Of a DNA stretch of 64,000 nucleotides, positions 42,376 through 50,967 are shown piece after piece. The notes beneath the pieces were generated by a model, which worked only from the letters and a program-made list of their open reading frames with translations, did not search any database and was not told the DNA's origin. Location: the NCBI RefSeq assembly GCF_029960665.1, contig NZ_JASBRB010000009.1, positions 49,054 through 113,053 of the forward strand, in the 5' to 3' direction. The DNA is from Pseudarthrobacter sp. AL07 (GTDB lineage Bacteria > Actinomycetota > Actinomycetes > Actinomycetales > Micrococcaceae). Position 1 is the stretch's first letter; the number at the start of each line of letters is the position of its first letter. The translations under genes and the position numbers were made by a program.

Positions 42376-42801
42376 ATGAATCGCACAATGTTCAAGTCCA
42401 AAATCCACCGGGCCACCGTCACACACGCCGACCTGCACTACGTAGGATCGGTCACCGTTGACCTGGACCTGCTGGACGCTGCCGATATCCTTCCCGGTGA
42501 GCTCGTGGCCATCGTTGACGTGACCAACGGTGCGCGCCTGGAGACCTACACCATCGCCGGCGAGCGCGGCTCCGGTGTCATCGGCATCAACGGGGCAGCA
42601 GCCCACCTGATGCACGAGAACGATATTGTCATCCTCATCACCTATGCCCAGATGACCACGGAAGAGGCCCATGCCTACACCCCGAAGGTCATCCATGTGG
42701 ATAAGGACAATAAGATTGTCCAGATCGGTAACGACCCCGCTGAGTGCCACACCCCTGGCCTGATGCGCCCGCCGTTCGCCCTTAACAACGCCGCCCTGTA
42801 G
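42376..42801 (+). CDS. panD: Aspartate 1-decarboxylase precursor
   Basis: 141 residues. The self-cleavage site G24-S25 in [10 protein letters not shown] generates the pyruvoyl cofactor; the rest ([39 protein letters not shown]) matches PanD, which converts aspartate to beta-alanine for pantothenate and CoA. Length is typical. It stands between a LysR gene and a transporter gene; a weak terminator-like hairpin follows. Confidence 0.95.
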   Translation: MNRTMFKSKIHRATVTHADLHYVGSVTVDLDLLDAADILPGELVAIVDVTNGARLETYTIAGERGSGVIGINGAAAHLMHENDIVILITYAQMTTEEAHAYTPKVIHVDKDNKIVQIGNDPAECHTPGLMRPPFALNNAAL

Positions 42802-42831
42802 CCGGAGCGTGAGTCCGGGCAGGCACCGCCG

Positions 42832-42847
42832 CCTCGGAGGCTTTTTT
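42832..42847 (+). terminator. Weak terminator-like stem followed by a T-run, after panD
   Basis: A short GCCT-CGG-AGGC stem runs into TTTTTT. The GGAGG in its right arm also serves as a ribosome-binding site for the AEC gene's TTG start, so it may be a terminator/attenuator or only a coincidence. Small stem, so weak. Confidence 0.35.
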
Positions 42848-43772
42848 GGTAGGCGTGCTGCAGGGCTTCTTTGTTGTCTGGTTCATCATCATGGTGGGCT
42901 GGTACGTGGGCCGCCAACGGATCCTTGGCGACAACGCCCGCCAGGTCCTCGGTGGACTGACATTCTTCGTGGCCAGCCCCGCCCTGCTCTTCGAGACCCT
43001 CAGCAAAGCGCAGCTGGGGGACGTCTTCGCGGAACCGCTGCTGGTCACTGCAGTGTCCGCCGTCTGCACCGCCCTTATGTTCTTCAGCATTGTGAAGTTC
43101 GTCCTGAAGCGTGCATTGCCGGAGGCAGTGATGTCCTCGATGGCCGCGTCCCTGGCCAACTCCGCGAACCTTGGCATCCCCATCGCCGTATACGTCCTGG
43201 GCGACGCCCGTTATGTGGCGCCGCTGCTGATCTTCCAGCTGGCCTTTTTTACGCCGGTTTTCCTGATGATCCTGGACGCCAGTACCAGCTCGCACCGCAC
43301 CACGCCCTGGGGATTCATCCTGATGATCCTGCGGAACCCGATGATTGTTGGCTCCGGCCTGGGCCTGCTCGTGGCAGGGACGGGGCGGGAGGTTGCGTCG
43401 CTGCTCCTGGAGCCGATCCACCTCATTGGCGGTGCCGCCATTCCGGCCATGCTGATCGCCTTCGGCATGAGCCTGAGCGGCAGCCGGCCTTTGCAGGCTG
43501 CCGCCGGCAGACGCGTGGACACGCTTCTGGCCAGCGTCTTCAAACTTGTGGTCCACCCGGCCATTGCCTACGTTTTTGCCCGCTTCGCCTTGGGTGTCGA
43601 AGGCCAGGCGTTGTTCGCGGCCGTAGTGGTTGCGTCCCTCCCTACGGCGCAAAATGTCTTCGTGGCGGCCAGCCGTTATCAGACCGGCATCACCGTGGCC
43701 AAGGACACCGTCCTGATCACCACGGTGGTGGCGGTACCCGCCATGATTGGTGTCGCCCTCCTGCTTAACTGA
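42846..43772 (+). CDS. AEC (auxin efflux carrier) family transporter
   Basis: 308 residues, about ten hydrophobic segments in two halves, matching the auxin-efflux-carrier/malonate-transporter family: GVLQGFFVVWFIIMVGWYVGR at the start, NLGIPIAVYVLGD in the middle and VASLPTAQNVFVAASRYQ near the end. Substrate unknown. TTG 42846 is supported by GGAGG five bases upstream; GTG 42855 is an alternative. Follows panD by 44 bp. Convergent with the GH15 gene, with a 55-bp palindrome filling the gap. Confidence 0.88.
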   Translation: MVGVLQGFFVVWFIIMVGWYVGRQRILGDNARQVLGGLTFFVASPALLFETLSKAQLGDVFAEPLLVTAVSAVCTALMFFSIVKFVLKRALPEAVMSSMAASLANSANLGIPIAVYVLGDARYVAPLLIFQLAFFTPVFLMILDASTSSHRTTPWGFILMILRNPMIVGSGLGLLVAGTGREVASLLLEPIHLIGGAAIPAMLIAFGMSLSGSRPLQAAAGRRVDTLLASVFKLVVHPAIAYVFARFALGVEGQALFAAVVVASLPTAQNVFVAASRYQTGITVAKDTVLITTVVAVPAMIGVALLLN

Positions 43773-43775
43773 CCA

Positions 43776-43830
43776 GCGCGAACGGACAGTTGAGGCCCTC
43801 CTCCGCAGGGCCTCAACTGTCCGTTCGCGC
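43776..43830. repeat. Long perfect inverted repeat P4 between convergent genes
   Basis: Arms 43776-43799 and 43807-43830 (outer GCGCGAACGGACAG, inner TTGAGGCCCT) pair perfectly over 24 bp with a 7-nt loop. It begins four bases after the AEC stop and ends five before the GH15 gene's stop. Outer arm sequence also occurs alone at 9514. Confidence 0.92.
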
Positions 43831-43834
43831 AAGG

Positions 43835-46474
43835 TTACGGCCTCTTGACCTCCGGCCTGTGCCTGTCCAGGATCCGGGCGCAGCGGATGAACCCCAGGTG
43901 CGAGTAGGCCTGCGGGTGGTTCCCCAGGTGCGTCTCCGTGCTGGGATCGTATTCCTCGGGCAGCAGGCCGGTGGGGCCGAAGAGGTTCACCAGCTGGTCG
44001 AACAGGTCCCAGGCGTCCTCGATCCTGCCGACCGCAACGTAGGCCTCAATCAGCCAGGTGGTGCAGATGTGGAAGCCGCCCTCCAAACCCGGCAGGCCGT
44101 CGTCGTACCTGTACCGGAACACGGTGGGGCCCACCCGCAGTTCCCGTTCCACGGCGGTGACGGTGTCCAGGAACCGCTGGTCCGTGACATCCAGCAGGCC
44201 GGAAAGCCCGATGTGCAGGACGGCTGCGTCCAGGTCGGGGCTGTCGTAGGCCACCGTGTAGGACGCGGCCGAGTCATCCCAGCCTTCGCGCAGGACTTCC
44301 TCCCGGATGGTCCGGGCTGTAGGTTCCCACGACGGGTCCGGCGTTCTGCCGTGCCGGGCGGCGGTCCGCAGTGCGCGGTCAAGCGTCACCCAGCACATCA
44401 CCTTGGTGTAGACGTGGTGCCGCGGCGGACGCCGGGCCTCCCAGATGCCGTGGTCGGGTTCGTGCCAACGGGCCAGCACGGCGGCCGCCATCTGCACCAA
44501 CAGATCCCAGTGTTCATCCTCGAGGGCACCATTCCGTGAGCTGACGCTGTGGATCAGTTCAGCCACCGGGCCGAAGACATCCAGCTGGACCTGGTGGTCC
44601 GCGGCGTTGCCGATCCGGACCGGCCGGGAACCCGCATACCCGGGCAGACTGTCAATGATGGCCTCCGTGGACAGGGGCGCCCCCGTCACCGAGTACAGCG
44701 GATGCAACCATTCCGGGCCCGGCGCGTGCTCAAGGATCCGGCCCAGCCAGCTGAGGAACCCGGCCGCCTCCGCCGTGGATCCCAGGTCCACCAGAGCGTT
44801 CACGGTCATGGACCCATCCCGCAGCCAGCAGTAGCGGTAATCCCAGTTCCGTGTGCCGCCGATTCCTTCGGGCAGGGACGTGGTGGGCGCGGCCAGTACG
44901 GCACCCGTGGGCTCGTGCACAAGGGCGCGGAGAACCAGGGCTGAGCGGCGGACCAGCGATGGCTTCACCGAGGGCAGCTCCAGTTCCTGCACCCAGCGGC
45001 GGGAGTGGAGCGCAACCCCGGCCCGCCGGTCGGTCTCCCCGCCGGGGTGCACCTGCGCAGGTTCGGTGTCGCCGCAGCGCAGGTTGAGGACCACCGGGCC
45101 GTCCTGGAGGTTGACCGAAGCGGTGGCCGTGGCGTGGAGGCCGTCCGAGGTGATGGTGAAACTGACGCCCGGGGCAAAAAGGAAAATGGGATCGGAGGTT
45201 CCCACCACATGGAGTTCGTCGCCGCGGGCTTCCATACTGAACGGCGCGTTGGCGTAGTCCGGCCGGGGTGCGAAACCGATCTTGGCGCCACCGGTGCCGG
45301 AGAGCACCCGGACCAGGCTGGTGATCCCTTCCGGTGCGGGCTCCAGGTAGTCCGTGACGGTCACGTCCGCCCAGCGCGTCTCAACAATCATGGTGCTGTC
45401 CACGTAGCGCTGGCCCAGAACCTGCGAGGACTTGAGCGGCTCCACGGAGAAGTGCCCGGCGGCGTCCCCGCCCAGGATGTGGGCGAACAGCGACCCTGAG
45501 TCCGGGAGCGGGTGGCTCATCCAGCAGACCTTGGCATCCGGAGTGACCAACGCGGTGGAGGATCCGTTGCCGATCATCGTGTGCCGCTCGAGCCCCACTG
45601 CGTCCTCGCCGAAAAGCCAGGCCCGCCGCAGCTCGAACAGGAGGGCCAGGATGCGGGCGAAGGATTCCGGGTCGCGCAGCCGGTGGAAAGCACGGGTCTC
45701 CCCCTCCCCCACGCGCAACCCCAGGTCAGGGCCGCGGAGCGTAGCGATGGCCAGTTCGTCGCTGTAGGCGTCCCCGGCGTACAGCGCCGCACTGGCACCC
45801 AGCCGGGACCGGAGGTTTTCCAGGGCGTCAGCCTTGGCCGGTTCCGTTACCGAGAGGTCCAGGACCGAACCGTCCACAATGAAGAACAGCCCATGCGCTC
45901 TGGCGATCTCCCGCGCCGTTTCCGTCACCACCTGCACCACGCCGGGCGAGGCCGGCCGGGTGTGCACGGACACGGCCACCGGCTTCCGCTCGATCCAGAT
46001 GCCCTCCTGGTAACCCACGGCCTCAGTCAGGGCTGTGCTTACCGCGTGGAGCGTGGCTTCGGTGGCAAGGTCCTGGCTGTGGGCGAAGGCCATGTCCGAC
46101 TCCGCGCCGTGTGATCCGATGAGATGCACCTCCGCGGGCAGCCGCGACACTGCGGCCAGGTCACGCAGCGAGCGCCCCGAGATGACGGCGGCATGCGTGT
46201 TGGGCAGGGCGGCCAGGGCGCGGAGCGCGATCGCAGCGCTCCCCAGGGGAAGGGTCTCCGTGGAGATTCCCTCCGCATCACACAGTGTTCCGCCGTAATT
46301 GCAGGCCACCAGCAGCCCGGGGACGCGGGCCAGGACTTTCAGTTCGGCCAGGAGGGTGGGCGTAAAGCCTTCGTCCGCCAGGTCCGACTGGATGAACGTC
46401 CGCAGCAGCCCCAGCGGCAGCGATCGGGTCAGCAGGGCGGAATCCGCCACGCTTTGGTTCAACGGCGTAGCCAT
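43835..46474 (-). CDS. GH15 glycoside hydrolase (trehalase/glucoamylase-like) with a degenerate trehalose-phosphatase-like N-terminal domain
   Basis: 879 residues. Residues about 45-290 are a HAD trehalose-6-phosphate-phosphatase-like domain, in which the catalytic DxDGT motif reads N59-Y-G61-G-T: both aspartates are lost, while SGRS and a GDAYSDE motif remain. Residues about 300-870 are a GH15 (alpha/alpha)6 barrel (IGNGSSTALVTPDAKVCWMS, then GTRNWDYRYCWLRDGSMTVNAL with the catalytic-region Trp-Asp pattern). GH15 members include glucoamylases and mycobacterial trehalases. The phosphatase half is probably structural or sugar-binding. ATG 46474 has TAAGGAG. Follows the sugar-transport operon; may be co-transcribed. 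Confidence 0.85.
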   Translation of the reverse strand: MATPLNQSVADSALLTRSLPLGLLRTFIQSDLADEGFTPTLLAELKVLARVPGLLVACNYGGTLCDAEGISTETLPLGSAAIALRALAALPNTHAAVISGRSLRDLAAVSRLPAEVHLIGSHGAESDMAFAHSQDLATEATLHAVSTALTEAVGYQEGIWIERKPVAVSVHTRPASPGVVQVVTETAREIARAHGLFFIVDGSVLDLSVTEPAKADALENLRSRLGASAALYAGDAYSDELAIATLRGPDLGLRVGEGETRAFHRLRDPESFARILALLFELRRAWLFGEDAVGLERHTMIGNGSSTALVTPDAKVCWMSHPLPDSGSLFAHILGGDAAGHFSVEPLKSSQVLGQRYVDSTMIVETRWADVTVTDYLEPAPEGITSLVRVLSGTGGAKIGFAPRPDYANAPFSMEARGDELHVVGTSDPIFLFAPGVSFTITSDGLHATATASVNLQDGPVVLNLRCGDTEPAQVHPGGETDRRAGVALHSRRWVQELELPSVKPSLVRRSALVLRALVHEPTGAVLAAPTTSLPEGIGGTRNWDYRYCWLRDGSMTVNALVDLGSTAEAAGFLSWLGRILEHAPGPEWLHPLYSVTGAPLSTEAIIDSLPGYAGSRPVRIGNAADHQVQLDVFGPVAELIHSVSSRNGALEDEHWDLLVQMAAAVLARWHEPDHGIWEARRPPRHHVYTKVMCWVTLDRALRTAARHGRTPDPSWEPTARTIREEVLREGWDDSAASYTVAYDSPDLDAAVLHIGLSGLLDVTDQRFLDTVTAVERELRVGPTVFRYRYDDGLPGLEGGFHICTTWLIEAYVAVGRIEDAWDLFDQLVNLFGPTGLLPEEYDPSTETHLGNHPQAYSHLGFIRCARILDRHRPEVKRP

Positions 46475-46595
46475 GCGTGCACTCCTTAAGCAGGGCCTGG
46501 CCCGGGAAGGCCGGAGGGGGCAGTTTAATTGTCCGCCCGAACGATTTCCTCCGAAAGTCCCACTTATTGCGGCTGTGTAAAAGTCCGACGGCGGG

Positions 46596-47681
46596 TCAGA
46601 CCCGGTCCAGCTTGGCCACACCGATTTTGGAGTCCGCCATCCCGTAGAACACGAACAGCTGGTTGCCTATTTTTTCGATGGCGGTGGGGAACACCACGTT
46701 TGGCACGATCCCGGAAATCTCGTCCTCGGTTTCAGGCGCCAACAAGGGCTTATCGCTGCGGGCGATGACCTGGGACGGGTCATCCGCGGACAGGATCATG
46801 GCCGCCGCGGTGTAGTTGACGTTCTGCTGCTGCTCGAAGGCAGACGCGGCCATCTTGCCGGCCACGCCGTGGTGGATCAGGAGCCAGCCTTCGTCCACGC
46901 GGATGGGGGGCGGGCCGCCGCCGATCTTCAGTTCCTCAAAGGGAAACTCGCTGAGGGCCACCAGCCGGTGCTTGCCCATGTGCACCAGGTTGCGCAGGTC
47001 CCGCTCCACGTCGGCCACAGCCACGTAAGAGATCCAGATGCCGGGACGGTTGTCCGTGACGCCGGCGGGCAGGTGCTCGCCTTCGCCGGGACGGATCCAG
47101 CCGAGGTCCCACATGGGGCGGTGCAGCATGGCGTAGGAAGGCACGCCGTCGGGGTCGTTCACCGGCTCCGGGAAGAACACCGCGTCCTTGTTGGGAAAGA
47201 GGTTCAGGTCCATGGAGAGATCGGCCTGGTACTCGAAGAAGCAGGGGCCCAGGCGTTCCCAGTTCCGGAGGTCCTCGGAGTGCGCGAAGGCGAGGCGGGG
47301 CCCCAGCGGGCCATACGCCACATAGGTCATGAGGTGCTTGCCAAGGGCGGGCACCCAGGTGGTGCGCGGATCCTCGGTGCCGGCGTTGTTCATGCCGCGT
47401 TCCCAGCCCTCGTCCGGGGACAGGACCACGCCCTCGCGTTCCACGCCGGTGGGCACGCCCTCCTCGTTGATGACCACCTTGGCGAGGCCCACACGGGACA
47501 CGTTGCCCGTGGCCACAAGCCGCGGCAGCAGGTACAGCTCGCCGTCCGGGCCGCGGCCGCTGGCGGGGTTGAGGACGCCCTCGGCCTCGAAACCGCTGCC
47601 GGGTTCGGGGGTCATGATGACGCCGGCACGGGTGAGGGTGAAGGGGACAGTGGGGAGTGCAGAAGTGTGGGGGGAAGTCAT
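46596..47681 (-). CDS. Glycoside hydrolase family 130-type phosphorylase/hydrolase
   Basis: 361 residues of the five-bladed GH130 family. FEAEGVLNPASGRGPDGELYLLPRLVATGN at the start and NAGTEDPRTTWV match GH130, whose members phosphorolyse beta-mannosides or hydrolyse similar links. The GVLNP and TEDPR motifs include active-site residues. It follows the ABC permease by four bases, placing it in the sugar operon. Exact linkage cannot be assigned. Confidence 0.85.
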   Translation of the reverse strand: MTSPHTSALPTVPFTLTRAGVIMTPEPGSGFEAEGVLNPASGRGPDGELYLLPRLVATGNVSRVGLAKVVINEEGVPTGVEREGVVLSPDEGWERGMNNAGTEDPRTTWVPALGKHLMTYVAYGPLGPRLAFAHSEDLRNWERLGPCFFEYQADLSMDLNLFPNKDAVFFPEPVNDPDGVPSYAMLHRPMWDLGWIRPGEGEHLPAGVTDNRPGIWISYVAVADVERDLRNLVHMGKHRLVALSEFPFEELKIGGGPPPIRVDEGWLLIHHGVAGKMAASAFEQQQNVNYTAAAMILSADDPSQVIARSDKPLLAPETEDEISGIVPNVVFPTAIEKIGNQLFVFYGMADSKIGVAKLDRV

Positions 47682-47684
47682 GGA

Positions 47685-48617
47685 TTAGCCCTTTACGCTG
47701 GAACCGATATTGGTGGAAATGAACTGGCGCTGGAAGAAAATGAACAGCGCGACGGCGGGGGCCGCCAGGACGCAGGCACCGGCAAGGATGGCACCGAACG
47801 GGTTGGACGCCGTGGCGGCCACGTTGGAGATGTAGTTGGCCAGGGAAACAGCCAGCGGCTGCAGGGACTGGTCCTTGGTGACCAGGAACGGCCACAGGAA
47901 TTCGTTCCAGGGGCCGATAAAGGTCAGCAGCACGGCGGTGACGATGGCTGGCCGGACCAGGGGGATGGCGATCTGCCACAGGATCCGCAGCTCCGACGCT
48001 CCGTCAATGCGGGCCGCCTCAAACAGGGTCGAGGGCAGCTGGAGGAAGTACTGGCGGAACACAAACACCGCCGTGGAGTTGATGGCGAACGGCAGGATCA
48101 TGCCCAGGAAGCTGTCCGCCAGGCCGTAATCGCGCACGATCATGACGTAGAGCGGGATGAGCAGCAGCTGGAACGGGATCATCTGGACCAGCAGCATCAT
48201 CCCGAACACCACGCCGCGGCCACGGAACTTCATCTGCGCAAGGGCATAGCCCACCAGCAGCCCGAAAATCACCGTGAAAAAGATGACGCCGCCGGTGAAG
48301 ATGCCGGAGTTGAGCAGGCCGCGGAACAGGTTGATGGACTCGTTGATCTGCACATAGTTCGCCCCGGTGATATTGGCCGGATTGGGAAACGCGCCGAAAA
48401 TCGACGTGTCCGGGGAGGTCTGCAGCGACCCGATGAGCATGTAGTAGAACGGGAAGAGGAAAACGAAGGCGCCCCCACCCAGCAGGATGAAGCTGCCCAC
48501 ACCCAGATTGCGGCGCTTTTCGACGCCCGAGTCGGGACGCAGGGCGGGTTCCGCTGGTTCCGGGTGCCGGCTGGCGTCGTCGTCGTTCTTGGCGTTTTGT
48601 GCGTTGGTGACGGACAT
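47685..48617 (-). CDS. Carbohydrate ABC transporter permease, MalG-like
   Basis: 310 residues. A cytoplasmic N-terminus of about 40 residues, then six helices; the EAA loop reads EAARIDGASELRILWQIAIPLVRPAI, the site that contacts the ATPase. No ATPase gene is in the operon, so a shared MsmK-type ATPase encoded elsewhere is likely. Overlaps the upstream permease. Start ATG 48617 with GGAGGA upstream. Confidence 0.92.
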   Translation of the reverse strand: MSVTNAQNAKNDDDASRHPEPAEPALRPDSGVEKRRNLGVGSFILLGGGAFVFLFPFYYMLIGSLQTSPDTSIFGAFPNPANITGANYVQINESINLFRGLLNSGIFTGGVIFFTVIFGLLVGYALAQMKFRGRGVVFGMMLLVQMIPFQLLLIPLYVMIVRDYGLADSFLGMILPFAINSTAVFVFRQYFLQLPSTLFEAARIDGASELRILWQIAIPLVRPAIVTAVLLTFIGPWNEFLWPFLVTKDQSLQPLAVSLANYISNVAATASNPFGAILAGACVLAAPAVALFIFFQRQFISTNIGSSVKG

Positions 48618-49582
48618 CAGTCCTCCTTCCCGCCCACGAGGCGTTTCTGGATCAGGGCGATCAGCAGGACGCCGATCACCAGCACCACGCCCAGCGCGGC
48701 AGCGACGTCGGGGTTCCCCTGCAGGATGCCCCGTTGGTACATGATGAACACCGGGGAGGCCGAAGCCCCGTCCGGGCCGCCGCCGCCGGTCAGCAGGTAC
48801 GGCTCAGTGAAGAGGTTCGCACCGGTGATGGTGGCCAGCAGCGTGACCAGGACGCTGGCGGGCCGGACGCCGGGCACGGTGATGTTCCAGAACTGGACCC
48901 ACTTGTTGCCGCCGTCCACAGACGCCGATTCGTACAGCTCATCGGGGATGTTCTGCAACGCCGCGAGGTACAGCAGGATGAAGAATCCCAGCTGTTTCCA
49001 CGTCACGTACAGGGCCACTGTGGGCATGGCCAGCCACGAATTCACCAGCCAGGAGGGGGCCGGGGCGAGGGGCCCCAGCAGCGTGTTCAGCAGCCCGCTT
49101 CCCTGGAACAGGAACAGCCAGACACCGACGACGGCGACGCTCGCCGTCACGTACGGGACGTAGTAGCTGAGGCGGAAGAACGTCTTGAGCCGGGTCACGC
49201 GGTTCAGCGCGTTGGCCAGCAGCAGGGACAGGCCCACTGTGAGCGGGACGTTGATGATGAGGAAGACGCCGATGTTCAGGAAGGAGCGCTGGACCGCGGG
49301 GTCGGACAGGACGGTGATGTAGTTTTCGAACCCCACGAACGGCCGCTCCACCTTGACCCGTGGTGCGGTGAAGAAGAAATCGTGGAAGGAAATGTAGACG
49401 GCGTAGCCGAGCGGAAACGCCAGGACAGCCAGGACGTAGATGACGTAAGGGGCGCTGAACAGCAGGCCCAGCGGCTGGGGGCCCAGGAAGTTCTTACGCT
49501 TCCTGGGCCCCAGCCGCCGGTCCACCGGTCCACCAGCCGGTTTCCCCGTGACGGGGTTGCCTTCAGAGGAGCGGAGTGACAT
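48617..49582 (-). CDS. Carbohydrate ABC transporter permease, MalF-like
   Basis: 321 residues, six helices, with the EAA loop YESASVDGGNKWVQFWNITVPGVRPASVL. A basic N-terminal tail (RRLGPRKRKNFLG) precedes the first helix. Pairs with the MalG-like permease downstream and the lipoprotein upstream (12-bp gap). Imports a di- or oligosaccharide. Confidence 0.92.
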   Translation of the reverse strand: MSLRSSEGNPVTGKPAGGPVDRRLGPRKRKNFLGPQPLGLLFSAPYVIYVLAVLAFPLGYAVYISFHDFFFTAPRVKVERPFVGFENYITVLSDPAVQRSFLNIGVFLIINVPLTVGLSLLLANALNRVTRLKTFFRLSYYVPYVTASVAVVGVWLFLFQGSGLLNTLLGPLAPAPSWLVNSWLAMPTVALYVTWKQLGFFILLYLAALQNIPDELYESASVDGGNKWVQFWNITVPGVRPASVLVTLLATITGANLFTEPYLLTGGGGPDGASASPVFIMYQRGILQGNPDVAAALGVVLVIGVLLIALIQKRLVGGKED

Positions 49583-49594
49583 TGGGGGTCACCG

Positions 49595-50905
49595 CTACTT
49601 CTGGGCTACCAGCTGGTTGATCTTGTCCGCCGCGTCCTTGAACGAGGTGTCGATGCTTTCGTTCCCGAAAATCACGGCCTTGGCGTAGGCGGTGCGGAAG
49701 GTCTGCCAGACTTCAACCGAGTTGGAGACGTTGGGGACCTCCACGGTCCGCGCGGCCTGCTCGGCGAACTGGGTGTACCCCGGGTTCTTGGCGAAGTAGT
49801 CCGCGTAGACCGTGGGAAGGTCCTTGCGCATGGGCATCTGGCCGGTGTCGGTCAGCAGCTTGCCGTCCTGCTCCTCGCCGGTGGCGAACTTCAGGACCTC
49901 CCAGGCAGTGCCCTGGTTCTCGCATGCCGAGTACATGGCCACGTTCTTGGCGTCGGAGAAGGTTGAGGTATCAGCCTTGGCCGCGGCAGCGGGGACCGGG
50001 ACTGCGCCCCAGTTCACCTTGTCCTTGTAGGCCGCGATGGCCCAGGGACCGGCCAGGGACATGGCGGCCTTGCCCTCCAGGAACGAATCGCCCTGGTAGA
50101 CCTCCTTGGAGGCGAGGTTCTCCTTGTAAAGGGTCTCGAACATGGCGGCTACCTGCTTGCCCTGGTCACTGTTGAACGTGGCTTTGCCATCCTTCACCAG
50201 CGGGGTGCCGTCCGTGTTGGCTGCGTAGAAGGAATAGAAATCGAACCAGGCCTGGAAGAAGTCGCTGGCCGGTGAGGGCCAGAGGGCGTTGGGAGCTGCA
50301 CCGGTCTTCACTATGGTCCGTGCCGCGTCCAGCAGTTCGGCCTGCGTCCCGAGCTTCGGGTTTGCCGGATCCAGCCCGGCCTTGGCGAAGAGGTCCTTGT
50401 TGTAGAAGAGGACCACGGGGTTGGACTTCCAGGGCAGTTGGTAGATCTTGCCGTCCGCGGACTTGTACTGGTCAGCGAGGTCTCCGGTGCGGTCCTTGAT
50501 GTATTGGAGTCCGTCGGGGAAGCTGTCCAAAGCCACCAGGCCGCCCTGCTTCTGGAACTGGGGCACGGCCACGGGGGCCGTGTTGAAGACCAGGCAGGGC
50601 GCATTTCCAGCGGTAATGGCAGCGCCGATCACTTCCTCGGAACTCTTGCCGGCCGGGATCTCCTGCGCGTCGATCTTTTGATCCGCGTGCGCGGAGTTCC
50701 AGGATTCCACCATGGCCTTGCCCCACTTCACCTCGAACTCGTTGTTGGAGTACCAGATCTTGATGGGGCCCTTGGCCGTCGTGGGAGAGCTGGAGCCACC
50801 GCCGTCGCCGCCCCCTCCGCTGCCGCCGCAGGCAGCTAGGCCCGCCCCCATGACGGTCAGGGCGGCCACTGACAATATTCGCGTGGCTTTGGTAAAGCGC
50901 TTCAT
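49595..50905 (-). CDS. Sugar-binding lipoprotein of the ABC transporter
   Basis: 436 residues. Lipobox LAAC with Cys26 (AGLAACGGSGG), so the mature protein is lipid-anchored. The mature part is a type I extracellular solute-binding fold (IKIWYSNNEFEVKWGKAMVESW and the GKAAMSLAGPWAIAAYKD motif). AAGGAG precedes ATG 50905. It follows lacI by 63 bp without an obvious separate promoter, implying one operon from the lacI promoter. Confidence 0.93.
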   Translation of the reverse strand: MKRFTKATRILSVAALTVMGAGLAACGGSGGGGDGGGSSSPTTAKGPIKIWYSNNEFEVKWGKAMVESWNSAHADQKIDAQEIPAGKSSEEVIGAAITAGNAPCLVFNTAPVAVPQFQKQGGLVALDSFPDGLQYIKDRTGDLADQYKSADGKIYQLPWKSNPVVLFYNKDLFAKAGLDPANPKLGTQAELLDAARTIVKTGAAPNALWPSPASDFFQAWFDFYSFYAANTDGTPLVKDGKATFNSDQGKQVAAMFETLYKENLASKEVYQGDSFLEGKAAMSLAGPWAIAAYKDKVNWGAVPVPAAAAKADTSTFSDAKNVAMYSACENQGTAWEVLKFATGEEQDGKLLTDTGQMPMRKDLPTVYADYFAKNPGYTQFAEQAARTVEVPNVSNSVEVWQTFRTAYAKAVIFGNESIDTSFKDAADKINQLVAQK

Positions 50906-50967
50906 TGCGACTCCTTGGTACTGGTCCCGGTGGGGATCTGCTACTGGTTGGTGTGCTTTTTTGCTTG

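Noticed and set aside
46869..49163. Open frame of about 760 codons opposite GH130 and the permeases
   Set aside because: Antisense of well-identified genes, with no domain and no ribosome-binding site.
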